This document shows positions 30,885-37,547 of a stretch of 37,547 nt of DNA, piece by piece. The notes under the pieces were generated by a model that did not search any database, was not told the DNA's origin, and was given only the letters and a program-made list of their open reading frames with translations. The DNA comes from DATDXN01 sp035289305 (GTDB taxonomy: Bacteria > Patescibacteriota > Microgenomatia > UBA1406 > HO2-37-13b), in assembly GCA_035289305.1 (NCBI GenBank), contig DATDXN010000004.1:1-37547 (forward strand), in the 5' to 3' direction. A program made the position numbers and the translations under genes. Within the stretch, counting starts at the first letter, position 1. Each line of letters begins with the position of its first letter.

Positions 30885-31467
30885 CTTTTTTTTTGCCGAT
30901 TAAACTATTAATGATCCGAGCAGCTTCTGTTGGATCGGGGATATCGATGAATTCAATATTCGCTTCAGCTCCGGCAGTTTGAACGAATAAATTGCCATAT
31001 TTAAAAACAGATGCCAAAAACCCTCCTGTCCGCACGGTCACATCTTCTATATTGGCAAGATGAGAAGCAGTAACCTCTTTATAGAGCACATTGTGGAAAT
31101 CAACATCTACAATACGCTCGTTGGTCACGATACCCACATTAAAAAGCCATGTCAGAATGTTCAGGAATATATAGGTCCCCATAAAGGCGTACCAAAAAAG
31201 ATCAATAAAAATAATCTGCCGTACCTTAAGATAGGGAGAGAGAAGTATGTTAAAGACCAAAGGCGCAATTGCCATAAAGAAGGCAGTTATAATCCAGGAA
31301 AGTTGCGTAATCGGATGTGCTCTAAAAAAAAGAACAATCTGCTCTGTATGCGTTTGTGTCTCAAATTTTAAAGAAGGGTAGAGATAAAAAGAACGCAAAA
31401 AACGATGTGAAGACTTGGAGGCAGACGCATCACGATTGACTTTTTTCTTACCAAATACGGTAGGCAT
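30874..31467 (-). CDS. Membrane protein with bacterial PH domain (YdbS/bPH2-like)
   Basis: This 197-aa protein has two hydrophobic segments (ITQLSWIITAFFMAIAPLVF and FWYAFMGTYIFLNILTWLF), then a PH-like domain: VTNERIVDVDF, the HLANIEDVTVRTGG strands and GNLFVQTAGAEANIEFIDIP. In other bacteria such proteins are membrane proteins of uncertain role. ATG at 31467 is used instead of 31491: it is preceded by AGAGGAAAG, and TATAAT (31482-31477) lies upstream. The gene begins just after the 5S rRNA and its T tract. Confidence 0.8.
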   Translation of the reverse strand: MPTVFGKKKVNRDASASKSSHRFLRSFYLYPSLKFETQTHTEQIVLFFRAHPITQLSWIITAFFMAIAPLVFNILLSPYLKVRQIIFIDLFWYAFMGTYIFLNILTWLFNVGIVTNERIVDVDFHNVLYKEVTASHLANIEDVTVRTGGFLASVFKYGNLFVQTAGAEANIEFIDIPDPTEAARIINSLIGKKKDGH

Positions 31468-31496
31468 CTTTCCTCTATTATACACCCACAAAAAAA

Positions 31497-31621
31497 TGCC
31501 CTGGCAATGACCTATTGTCCCATCACCGAATTGGGCGATAGTATCGTCTGGCGCTGTTTCGTTTCACGACTCTGTTCGGAATGAGAAGAGGTGGTTCCAA
31601 AACGCTCAAATCACCAAGGCA
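31497..31621 (-). rRNA. rrf: 5S ribosomal RNA, stand-alone
   Basis: On minus, the 5' end TGCCTTGG pairs with the 3' end CCAGGGCA over 8 bp (one G-T), forming helix I. The loop B/C region CTTCTCATTCCGAACAGAG matches the conserved 5S core, and GAAACGAAACAGCGCCAGACG continues it. Length is about 125 nt, slightly longer than usual. A run of seven T (on minus) follows directly at 31496-31490 and can act as a terminator with helix I. No 16S or 23S sequence is in the window, so the 5S gene is separate or the operon is dispersed. Confidence 0.93.
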
Positions 31622-31627
31622 ATATAT

Positions 31628-31656
31628 AGTATACATAAATACCGTTGAAAAAACAA
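31628..31656 (-). promoter_or_regulatory. Promoter of the 5S rRNA
   Basis: On minus, TTGTTT (31656-31651), 17-nt spacer, TATACT (31633-31628), with 6 nt to the mature 5S 5' end. The -35 is weak. It lies in the 42-nt gap after rpsA. Confidence 0.6.
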
Positions 31657-31663
31657 GAAGAAT

Positions 31664-32761
31664 TTACCGATATGCCACTGGCTTTTCTGTGGAGACGAGA
31701 ATAAGGCTCATACGACGGTTTTTTACGTCAATCTTTTCCACAAACACCTTGATTTTTTTGCCTATTTCCACCTGCGCTGTTGGGGCAACTTTTGACACAT
31801 GGATAAGCCCTTCAACGCCCGGCTCAAACCGCATAATATATCCATACTTTTCTTTGCGTATGACCTCTCCTTCAAGTTCTTTATCTTTTGGATACCGCTT
31901 TTCAAGGTCTTCCCACGGATCCTTGGTCAGACGCTTGATGGAAAGGTTGAGTTTGAAATTATTTTCATTTTTCTCCGTGACCATGACATCAAGCTCGTCC
32001 CCTACTTTGATATGCTTTGTCGGATCGCTCACCTTTGCCCACGAGATTTCTGAAATATGGATGAGTCCCTCGATTTTCTCCACTTCACAAAAAACGCCAA
32101 AACCAGAAAAACCGATAACTTTTGCCTTATATATGCCTCCTATTTTGATCACATCAAATGCTTTTTTAAGCTCTTTGTATGATATTCCCAAAACGACTGC
32201 TTTTTGAGATACTACGAGACGGTTCTTCACATGGTCAACTTCAAGCACTTTCACTTTGATCTTTTTCCCATGGAGCTTTTCGGGATGATCAAGATAGTCT
32301 CCTGCAAGCTGGATCTTGGGGATAACTCCTCGTATACCCATGAAATCTACAAATACTCCACCTTTCCCGTATTCTCCACATAGTATCTCTATTTCCTTTT
32401 CGTCCCGCTGTGCGACCTCAAGAATATCCCACTTGCCCTTTTCAAAAAACGTGCGCATCGAAACCACTGGATACCCTTCCTTTGTCTCTTCCACCACTAC
32501 CTTGACTTTAACGATATCCCCTACTTTGAGATAGGGAAGATATAGCGGAAGCTCTTTTGTCTCAAGTTCACCAAGCACCGCATACGACTTCCATCCAATG
32601 TCAAAAAGCATCTGTTTTTTTGAAATTGAGATGATTTTTGCATCTATTTCTTTTCCCTTTTTCGGCGGGGTCAATGTGTGCTTTTGCAGAAGTTCTTTCA
32701 TGGAGCGAGGTTTTGCCGCAGCAGGGTTTTCCTCGTGATCATTCGTATTTTTTTTTGCCAT
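31664..32761 (-). CDS. rpsA: Ribosomal protein S1 (four S1 domains)
   Basis: S1 binds mRNA at the small subunit. The 365-aa protein has a low-complexity N-terminus (residues 1-35) followed by four S1/OB repeats: GKEIDAKIISISKKQMLFDI, one beginning near WDILEVAQRDEKEIEIL, IGGIYKAKVIGFSGFGVFCEV, and DKELEGEVIRKEKYGYIMRF. Enterobacterial S1 has six domains; four is usual in Gram-positive and CPR forms. A near-perfect Shine-Dalgarno, AGAAGGAGGT (minus, 32780-32771), is 9 nt before the ATG. It contrasts with the many leaderless genes. Confidence 0.95.
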   Translation of the reverse strand: MAKKNTNDHEENPAAAKPRSMKELLQKHTLTPPKKGKEIDAKIISISKKQMLFDIGWKSYAVLGELETKELPLYLPYLKVGDIVKVKVVVEETKEGYPVVSMRTFFEKGKWDILEVAQRDEKEIEILCGEYGKGGVFVDFMGIRGVIPKIQLAGDYLDHPEKLHGKKIKVKVLEVDHVKNRLVVSQKAVVLGISYKELKKAFDVIKIGGIYKAKVIGFSGFGVFCEVEKIEGLIHISEISWAKVSDPTKHIKVGDELDVMVTEKNENNFKLNLSIKRLTKDPWEDLEKRYPKDKELEGEVIRKEKYGYIMRFEPGVEGLIHVSKVAPTAQVEIGKKIKVFVEKIDVKNRRMSLILVSTEKPVAYR

Positions 32762-32799
32762 CCTATGTGTACCTCCTTCTCTACGAGAAGATAAGAGAT

Positions 32800-32827
32800 A
32801 GTATACCAGAAAAAGTCAACAATGCAA
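32800..32827 (-). promoter_or_regulatory. Promoter of rpsA
   Basis: On minus, TTGCAT (32827-32822), 16-nt spacer, TATACT (32805-32800) preceded by TGG (extended -10). The leader is about 32 nt and contains the Shine-Dalgarno sequence. Confidence 0.6.
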
Positions 32828-32874
32828 TATCGTGTTCTGTAGTATCCATCAGTGAAAAAAATGTACACGCACTC

Positions 32875-33249
32875 TTACTTCGTTGTAGTGAAGTAAATAG
32901 TGGCTTTTTTGTCAGCATGATAGTAATAAGAGGTGCCAGTTACGGTCACAGTGACAACGGTTAGGCGACTTTGAGTTCCCGGATAGACCATATATGTCAT
33001 AGCTGTGCCGCTCGTGATCTGTGGCATGCCCACAGTAACCCATTTACCACCGATATATTGTTCGACGTATGAACTGTATTTGACAGAATCGAATTTGTAT
33101 ATCATTTTGTCTATTTGATAATCAAGCAACTCATACCATGTTGGCTGGGCTTCCCACTTTCCATCTACGAAAGCATAACCTCCATAAGTATAATTCGTCT
33201 GCTAATCGGACTGATTACTCCCTGAAGATACTCTCAAATTGTCTGCCAT
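32875..33249 (-). pseudogene. Gene coupled to comM, interrupted by one in-frame TAG
   Basis: An ATG at 33249 overlaps the comM stop as TAATG. The frame then gives MADNLRVSSGSNQSD, a TAG codon (33204-33202), and 108 more sense codons beginning QTNYTYGGYAFVDGKWEAQ and ending with TAA at 32877-32875. The downstream part is rich in Tyr, Thr and Val with alternating strands and looks like a beta-rich domain. It has no good start of its own (only TTG at 33129). I recognise no family. A single nonsense mutation explains it; programmed read-through is possible but unproven. The 124-codon length is otherwise uninterrupted. Confidence 0.6.
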
Positions 33250-34769
33250 TACCCCTCTTTTGCCCTATACTGGAGCGCTTCTGCAATGTAGGAAGCTTCT
33301 ATGGTATCGTGCCCTGCGATATCTGCGATTGTTTGGGCAATTTTGATGATTTTGAAATATGACCGTGCAGAAAGCGATAAGCGTGATACTGCGTGTTTGA
33401 GAAGCTGTTCTGCCGAGAGAGAAAGCACACAGTATTTTTTGACGAGCGCTGACGTCATCTCGCCATTTCGCTTGATGCGCGCTCCTGCAAAACGCTTGCT
33501 TTGGCGAAGAACTGCCTTCTCCACCCGTGAGCGCACCTTTTCACTCGACTCACCCGTTTCTTTTCCGGTGAGTTTATCCTCATCCACCGGTGGCACTTCA
33601 AGGTGTATGTCAATCCGATCAAGCAAGGGTCCTGAAATGCGCTTTTTGTATTTGGAGATCTGCCATAGTGTACATTGGCATGCTTTTTTGGGATGTCCCA
33701 AAAATCCGCAGGGACAGGGATTGGAGGCTGAAAGGAGAAGAAATCGGGCGGGAAATGTCACACTCCCTCGCGCACGCGTCACCGTCACGACCCCATCCTC
33801 CAAGGGTTGCCGCAACGCCTCAAGGACCGAGCGCGGAAACTCGGGAAACTCGTCCAAAAATAAAACGCCTCGATGGGCAAGTGAAATCTCGCCTGGCACC
33901 AACGTCGGCCCGCCTCCCACAAGCCCGACTCGTGAGATAGTATGATGCGGTGCGCGAAACGGCCGATCTATGATGAAGGAAAAACGCGCATTGCTGTGCG
34001 TAACCGAGTACACCTTTGACACTTCGATAATTTCCTCATCATCCATCTGGGGAAAAACTGAAGGAAACGAGCGAGCAAGCATGGTTTTTCCTGCTCCTGG
34101 GGGACCTTTCAAGTGGACGTTATGAAACCCAGAAGCAGCAATCTCAAGCGCACGCTTTGCCTGTTCTTGTCCTTTTATATCACTAAAATCGTTTTCAAAA
34201 TGATCTGCAACATGAAGACTTTCGAGTGAAACACGCGCTGCAGTCTCAAGTAATTTTTCTCCGTTAAGGTGAAGAATAAGTTCTTGTAATGTCTTTATCG
34301 GTATAACACGTATCTCATCAACAAGAGATGCCTCATGGGTGTTTTCAAAAGGAACAAAAAGAACCGCAATGCCCTGTTTTTTAGCAAGGAGGGCAATAGG
34401 TAAAACACCCCGCACCGGCCGGATCTTCCCTTCAAGTGAGAGTTCCCCCACAAAGAGACTGTTTGAGAGAACGCCCCGTTCGATCACGCCCGCACTTGCC
34501 AGGATACCCACTGCAATCGGCAGATCAAACAATGACCCTTCTTTGGGGATATCTGCCGGAGCAAGATTGGTGGTGATGCGCGTCTCGGGCATATCAAATG
34601 AAGAATTTTTGATGGCAGCCCGCACCCTTTCTTTCGATTCTTCAATCTCCTTGCCCGGAAGACCAACGATCGTAAATGTCGGAAACCCCCGAGATGCCAC
34701 ATCCACCTCAACGTTGATCAAGACTCCATCAAGCCCGATGGTCGTTGCAGAAATTACCGTTGAAAGCAT
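33249..34769 (-). CDS. comM: ComM/YifB-type Mg-chelatase-like ATPase
   Basis: This AAA+ helicase-like protein acts in natural transformation, promoting branch migration of incoming DNA in species where it has been studied. The 506 aa include the N-terminal ChlI-like domain (TIVGLPGKEIEESKERVRAA), Walker A GPPGAGKT (222-229), Walker B GVLFLDEFPEF, the Cys-rich CPCGFLGHPKKACQC zinc-like knuckle, and the C-terminal Mg-chelatase domain with LSLSARSYFKIIKIAQTIAD. Length is normal. It sits 11 nt after the 125-aa membrane gene. Confidence 0.95.
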   Translation of the reverse strand: MLSTVISATTIGLDGVLINVEVDVASRGFPTFTIVGLPGKEIEESKERVRAAIKNSSFDMPETRITTNLAPADIPKEGSLFDLPIAVGILASAGVIERGVLSNSLFVGELSLEGKIRPVRGVLPIALLAKKQGIAVLFVPFENTHEASLVDEIRVIPIKTLQELILHLNGEKLLETAARVSLESLHVADHFENDFSDIKGQEQAKRALEIAASGFHNVHLKGPPGAGKTMLARSFPSVFPQMDDEEIIEVSKVYSVTHSNARFSFIIDRPFRAPHHTISRVGLVGGGPTLVPGEISLAHRGVLFLDEFPEFPRSVLEALRQPLEDGVVTVTRARGSVTFPARFLLLSASNPCPCGFLGHPKKACQCTLWQISKYKKRISGPLLDRIDIHLEVPPVDEDKLTGKETGESSEKVRSRVEKAVLRQSKRFAGARIKRNGEMTSALVKKYCVLSLSAEQLLKHAVSRLSLSARSYFKIIKIAQTIADIAGHDTIEASYIAEALQYRAKEG

Positions 34770-34780
34770 ACAATAAACCC

Positions 34781-35158
34781 CTATTCTTTTTCTCCAAAAA
34801 CATGACGATCCATAGTCGCCGTCTGTAGTGTCGCAAAATATGTAGGCACCACAAAACCTATGAGCACTCCGCCCACGTACGTCACTATACCTGCCAAAGC
34901 TATGAGAAGAATATAGAGGGGGTTTTTGATCATGTGTTTCTTATACAAAATCACCATGCTGACAAATACAGAAAAAAGTCCCGCAACGACTTCTCCAATG
35001 CGCCGACCAAACAAGAAATCGTCTCCCTTTCCTACAAGAAGAGCGCTTACTCCACCTATTATGCCGCCTGCAATAAGAATGAAAAAAACATGTACGCAGT
35101 AGAAACCCACTATTTCTTTCAGTGACCGCTTTTTACCATAGTCAATAGGCGCATTCAT
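34781..35158 (-). CDS. Small three-helix membrane protein, unknown
   Basis: This 125-aa protein has three hydrophobic stretches: VGFYCVHVFFILIAGGIIGG (about 18-40), VVAGLFSVFVSMVILY and ILLIALAGIVTYVGGVLIG, with a short charged N-terminus (NAPIDYGKKRSLKEI). No family is recognised. It overlaps the upstream AI-2E-type gene by 4 nt, so it is translationally coupled. Confidence 0.75.
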   Translation of the reverse strand: MNAPIDYGKKRSLKEIVGFYCVHVFFILIAGGIIGGVSALLVGKGDDFLFGRRIGEVVAGLFSVFVSMVILYKKHMIKNPLYILLIALAGIVTYVGGVLIGFVVPTYFATLQTATMDRHVFGEKE

Positions 35159-36129
35159 CTTCGCATTTTGGAAAATTCGACAAGCAATGTCTCAATAAAA
35201 AGAGCAAACGGAACCGCAAGAAGTATTCCCAAAAATCCGCCGAGTTTCCCACCGATCGTAAGGGCGATGAGCGTGATGATTGGGTTGATGCCTACGGCTT
35301 TTCTCATGACATAAGGCACGACAATGTTATTTTCAAGTTGTTGTATCAGAAAATACAAAGCGATCGCGGAAAATCCCATAAACCATGATGAAGAAGCGGC
35401 AACAAAAAATGCAGGAATGGCTGAAATCACCGGCCCGATAATAGGCGCGACTTCAAGAATGCCGGCAATGATGGAAAGAGAGAGCACATATTTCACTTTC
35501 AACAGGGACAATCCGATGTATGACATGACGCCGACGACGATCATCAAAACGAGTTCTCCCCGCACCCATGCTCCCATGCGCGCCTCGATTTTTTCAAAAA
35601 GCAACACAATTCGTTCTGCTTGTTGATCTTCAAGAAACTTATCCAGAAATTTTCTCAAGAATTTTTCCTCAAGCAAAAAATAGAAGGTAAAAAAAATGAT
35701 GGTAATAACAAACACGAAATTGGAAAAAACGCCCGACACCACTTTGAAAACATTTTGGGTAAGATCAGGAAGGAACGAACCCACTGAATCTGCATTGATG
35801 TAAAGCGAAAGTCCGGGAATCATTTTGGTCATAATCTCTGGAAGAGTTTTGAAAAATATGATGCTTTCCTGCACAAGAGGAGGAATCACAAACGTAAAAA
35901 AGAGGCTTATGAGGGATAAAACCACGACAAGAAGGAGAAGCACGGCGAGAAACCGCGGGACACGCTTTCTTTCAAGGAGGTTGACAACGGGTTTCAAGGC
36001 GCTCATGAAAATAAATGAAAGAAAGAGCGCATATACGAGCTCTCGGATAACCCACAATACTTTCAGAAACAGAAGGAAAATAACCGCAAAAATAATGGTT
36101 TTTGCAGAAATTTCAATTTTTTGAGTCAT
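35155..36129 (-). CDS. AI-2E family transporter (PerM/TqsA-like)
   Basis: A 324-aa multi-spanning membrane protein with about eight helices: two at the N-terminus (TIIFAVIFLLFLKVLWVI and ALFLSFIFM), a soluble segment, and the C-terminal PF01594 core (LEVAPIIGPVISAIPAFFV and PIITLIALTIGGKLGGFLGI). Family members have been linked to autoinducer or ion export; the substrate here is not predictable. Its start overlaps the miaA stop by 17 nt. Confidence 0.9.
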   Translation of the reverse strand: MTQKIEISAKTIIFAVIFLLFLKVLWVIRELVYALFLSFIFMSALKPVVNLLERKRVPRFLAVLLLLVVVLSLISLFFTFVIPPLVQESIIFFKTLPEIMTKMIPGLSLYINADSVGSFLPDLTQNVFKVVSGVFSNFVFVITIIFFTFYFLLEEKFLRKFLDKFLEDQQAERIVLLFEKIEARMGAWVRGELVLMIVVGVMSYIGLSLLKVKYVLSLSIIAGILEVAPIIGPVISAIPAFFVAASSSWFMGFSAIALYFLIQQLENNIVVPYVMRKAVGINPIITLIALTIGGKLGGFLGILLAVPFALFIETLLVEFSKMRR

Positions 36130-37024
36130 ATAACCATTTGTATACTATTGTATCAATTTTTTCAATAAGATGTGTGTCTTTCGTATCAAAAAAATGAACG
36201 CCGGGCATTTTCTTCAAAAATGTATATTGCCTTTTGGCATACTGCATTTCTTCTCGTATCCACGCTTCTTTTGCAACGCCAAGTGAAATTTTCTCCTCGA
36301 TGTAGAGGAGAAGTTGTCTGTACCCTATGGTTGAAAGACCTGGATCAGAGGCTGCATATCCGCGCCCCAGCAGTGTTTTCACTTCCACAAGCACCCCCAT
36401 TCGCATCCGCTCCTCAACTCGTTTTCCAATAGCGCCTTCAAGAATCTTTTTGTTTCTCGCGACAAGAGCGATGAACAATACGTCGTAGGGATCCTTTTTT
36501 TTGGGATATATGTCTTTCTTTGATTGTCCTTTCGCCACTTCAATCGCTCGTATGAGTCTCCTTTTATTCACCTTATCTGACTCATTCATTGCTGTAAGTC
36601 GAGAAAGATCGCATGAAGAAAGCATTGTTTGAAGACTATACACGTCAAGGATTTCTAATTTTTTGCGCGCATTCCAATCTGGTGCAATTCCTGCACTTTG
36701 CACACCATGAAGAAATGTCTTGATATAAAAGACCGAGCCACCCACGATAATGGGCAGCTTTCCCCTTTTTATAATATCTTTAATAACAATTTCAGCTTTT
36801 TGGCAAAAATCATATGCGCTTATATATTCCTTCGGATCAACCACATCATAGAGCCAAATCGGAATATCTGCCCTTTCTTTTCCGGTCACAATATCAAGAT
36901 AACGGTATGCCTGGCGGGCGTCAAATGAAACAATCTCGCCGTCATATTTTTTTGCAAGATATACACCGAGTTTTGTCTTGCCGGTTGCGGTTTGGCCTGA
37001 AATGACGAGGAGTTTATTCTTCAT
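36113..37024 (-). CDS. miaA: tRNA dimethylallyltransferase
   Basis: Adds the dimethylallyl group to A37 of tRNAs that read UNN codons. The P-loop is SGQTATGKTKLG (near residues 9-20), followed by SFDARQAYRYLDIVTGKE (equivalent of the DSxQ motif, with Ala in place of the usual Ser), IIVGGSVFYIKTFLHG, NKRRLIRAIEV and GLSTIGYRQLLLYIE. 303 aa from ATG at 37024; the upstream in-frame ATG at 37051 adds nine residues not needed by the family. It heads the operon ending in comM. Confidence 0.95.
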   Translation of the reverse strand: MKNKLLVISGQTATGKTKLGVYLAKKYDGEIVSFDARQAYRYLDIVTGKERADIPIWLYDVVDPKEYISAYDFCQKAEIVIKDIIKRGKLPIIVGGSVFYIKTFLHGVQSAGIAPDWNARKKLEILDVYSLQTMLSSCDLSRLTAMNESDKVNKRRLIRAIEVAKGQSKKDIYPKKKDPYDVLFIALVARNKKILEGAIGKRVEERMRMGVLVEVKTLLGRGYAASDPGLSTIGYRQLLLYIEEKISLGVAKEAWIREEMQYAKRQYTFLKKMPGVHFFDTKDTHLIEKIDTIVYKWLYDSKN

Positions 37025-37113
37025 AGTTTCATCAAAAAATACCCCTTGCAAAGGACATACAAATATGTTTATATATTAAGATATCGTGGTATTAGTATTA
37101 TTTTAATTTATTT

Positions 37114-37133
37114 ATTCCGATATAAATCGGAAT
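37114..37133. repeat. Perfect inverted repeat ATTCCGAT-4-ATCGGAAT
   Basis: Arms 37114-37121 and 37126-37133 with a 4-nt loop. The arm sequence resembles the inner arms of the palindrome at 22118-22157 (AATCGGAATTA). It lies between miaA and the plus-strand gene at 37156. Confidence 0.7.
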
Positions 37134-37155
37134 TTAGTATACCGCATATACTTTT

Positions 37156-37416
37156 ATGAAAGAACAGACTCACTCTGGCAGGCTTTTTTTCTTAGTCGTT
37201 GCCCTCATTCTCGTGGCATTTCTTCCCCTTGTTGTCGTCATGAGCCAACAGCAACAAACTTATCGTTCAAAAGCAGCGGAAATAATACCATTCAATAATA
37301 ATATCAACGTTCCTAATATTCCTATAATAACTCCTTCACCTATGCCGAAATCTCTGTTATATCTAATGACACAAATTAATTTCCAAGCCGATCTCATTAA
37401 TATGCAATGGCTCTAG
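37156..37416 (+). CDS. Short anchored protein with the QQTYRSKA motif
   Basis: This 86-aa frame starts MKEQTHSGR, then has a hydrophobic helix (10-29), QQQQTYRSKAAEI (motif at residues 33-40), a Pro/Asn/Ile-rich stretch and an ordinary-looking end, LINMQWL, before TAG. The anchor-plus-motif layout is the same as in the two metzincin-like proteins, but the rest is unrelated and short. It may be a complete small exported protein or the front of a truncated larger gene. TATACT (37147-37152) precedes the ATG by 3 nt; an earlier TATACC (37138-37143) is the better-spaced -10. Confidence 0.65.
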   Translation: MKEQTHSGRLFFLVVALILVAFLPLVVVMSQQQQTYRSKAAEIIPFNNNINVPNIPIITPSPMPKSLLYLMTQINFQADLINMQWL

Positions 37417-37427
37417 ACTAGGAAATT

Positions 37428-37547
37428 CTAACAAAACGATACTTTTTCAGTAAAACTATAAGCTCTTTGCACAACTGTTCTTTCTTCTTTCCGTATCTCC
37501 ATTCGCATTCCTTTAAGTGTAGCATAAAATTTACTTTGCAACCATTG
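37428..37547 (-). CDS. Possible C-terminal fragment of an unknown gene
   Basis: An open frame enters from the right edge and ends with TAG at 37430-37428, giving 39 residues including KFYATLKGMRMEIRKEER and QRAYSFTEKVSFC. It is charged and probably helical. The frame is too short to be confident or to name. Confidence 0.35.
   Translation of the reverse strand, partial: QWLQSKFYATLKGMRMEIRKEERTVVQRAYSFTEKVSFC

Noticed and set aside
31581..32207. Plus-strand frame of 208 codons over the 5S gene and rpsA
   Set aside because: It overlaps the 5S rRNA and the S1 repeats on the other strand; a shadow.
33202..33204. Genome-wide reassignment of TAG (or TGA) as an amino acid
   Set aside because: cca, rplY and glmS end at TAG, and era and aspS end at TGA at the expected protein lengths, so the code is standard.
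33301..33945. Plus-strand frame of 214 codons inside comM
   Set aside because: It is antisense to conserved ComM motifs and has Arg/Ser/Pro-rich shadow composition.

Overview
The window looks like a chromosome fragment of a Candidate Phyla Radiation bacterium, most likely a Microgenomates-type (OP11) lineage. The grounds are a moderately low GC content, very compact genes with frequent 1-17 nt overlaps, an archaeal-type AspRS, a MutY without iron-sulfur cysteines, families typical of these genomes (DUF4012, DUF5679, DUF3048, DUF4446), and exported proteins with an N-terminal anchor followed by a QQTYxSKA-like motif. The code is standard: TGA, TAA and TAG all end recognisable housekeeping genes. 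The lineage call is inference from gene content, not a computed phylogeny.

Layout. 1-123: one end of an IS481-like element cut by the window edge. 401-1086: tRNA-Gln(TTG) on minus, divergent from a Phd/RelE-type toxin-antitoxin pair, with overlapping promoters. 1092-4203: era, then mutY and gltX on minus. 4244-11188: an accessory plus-strand block with two large membrane-anchored metzincin-like proteases (923 and 837 aa), separated by a NYN-domain protein and an unknown membrane-anchored protein. The proteases are near-identical at both ends and divergent in the middle. 11185-15144: D-Ala-D-Ala carboxypeptidase, aspS and recJ (minus). 15171-16505: cca. 16553-19418: secF, secD and a winged-helix protein (minus). 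19453-22183: DUF3048 and DUF4446 proteins, a tail-anchored small protein, a DUF5679 zinc ribbon and a cytidylyltransferase. 22215-25983: DUF4012 protein, rplY and two small unknown proteins. 26054-28861: gap and glmS. 28867-31467: a pseudo-PP2C/coiled-coil/propeller membrane protein, a two-TM protein and a PH-domain protein. 31497-32761: a lone 5S rRNA and rpsA, each with its own promoter. 32875-37024: operon miaA, AI-2E-type permease, small membrane protein, comM, and an amber-interrupted small gene. 37156-37416: a third protein with the QQTYRSKA anchor.

Most genes are housekeeping: translation and tRNA maturation (era, gltX, aspS, cca, miaA, rplY, rpsA, 5S, tRNA-Gln), Sec export, wall turnover and amino-sugar supply (glmS, carboxypeptidase), and DNA repair (mutY, recJ). 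The unusual material is the mosaic protease pair with its shared anchor motif; nested palindromes that appear to be translated in frame at the ends of two unrelated proteins; a readable gene broken by one TAG codon; many promoters whose -10 box lies 6-12 nt before the start codon, so the mRNAs are probably leaderless; and substitutions of catalytic residues in the CCA enzyme and MutY.
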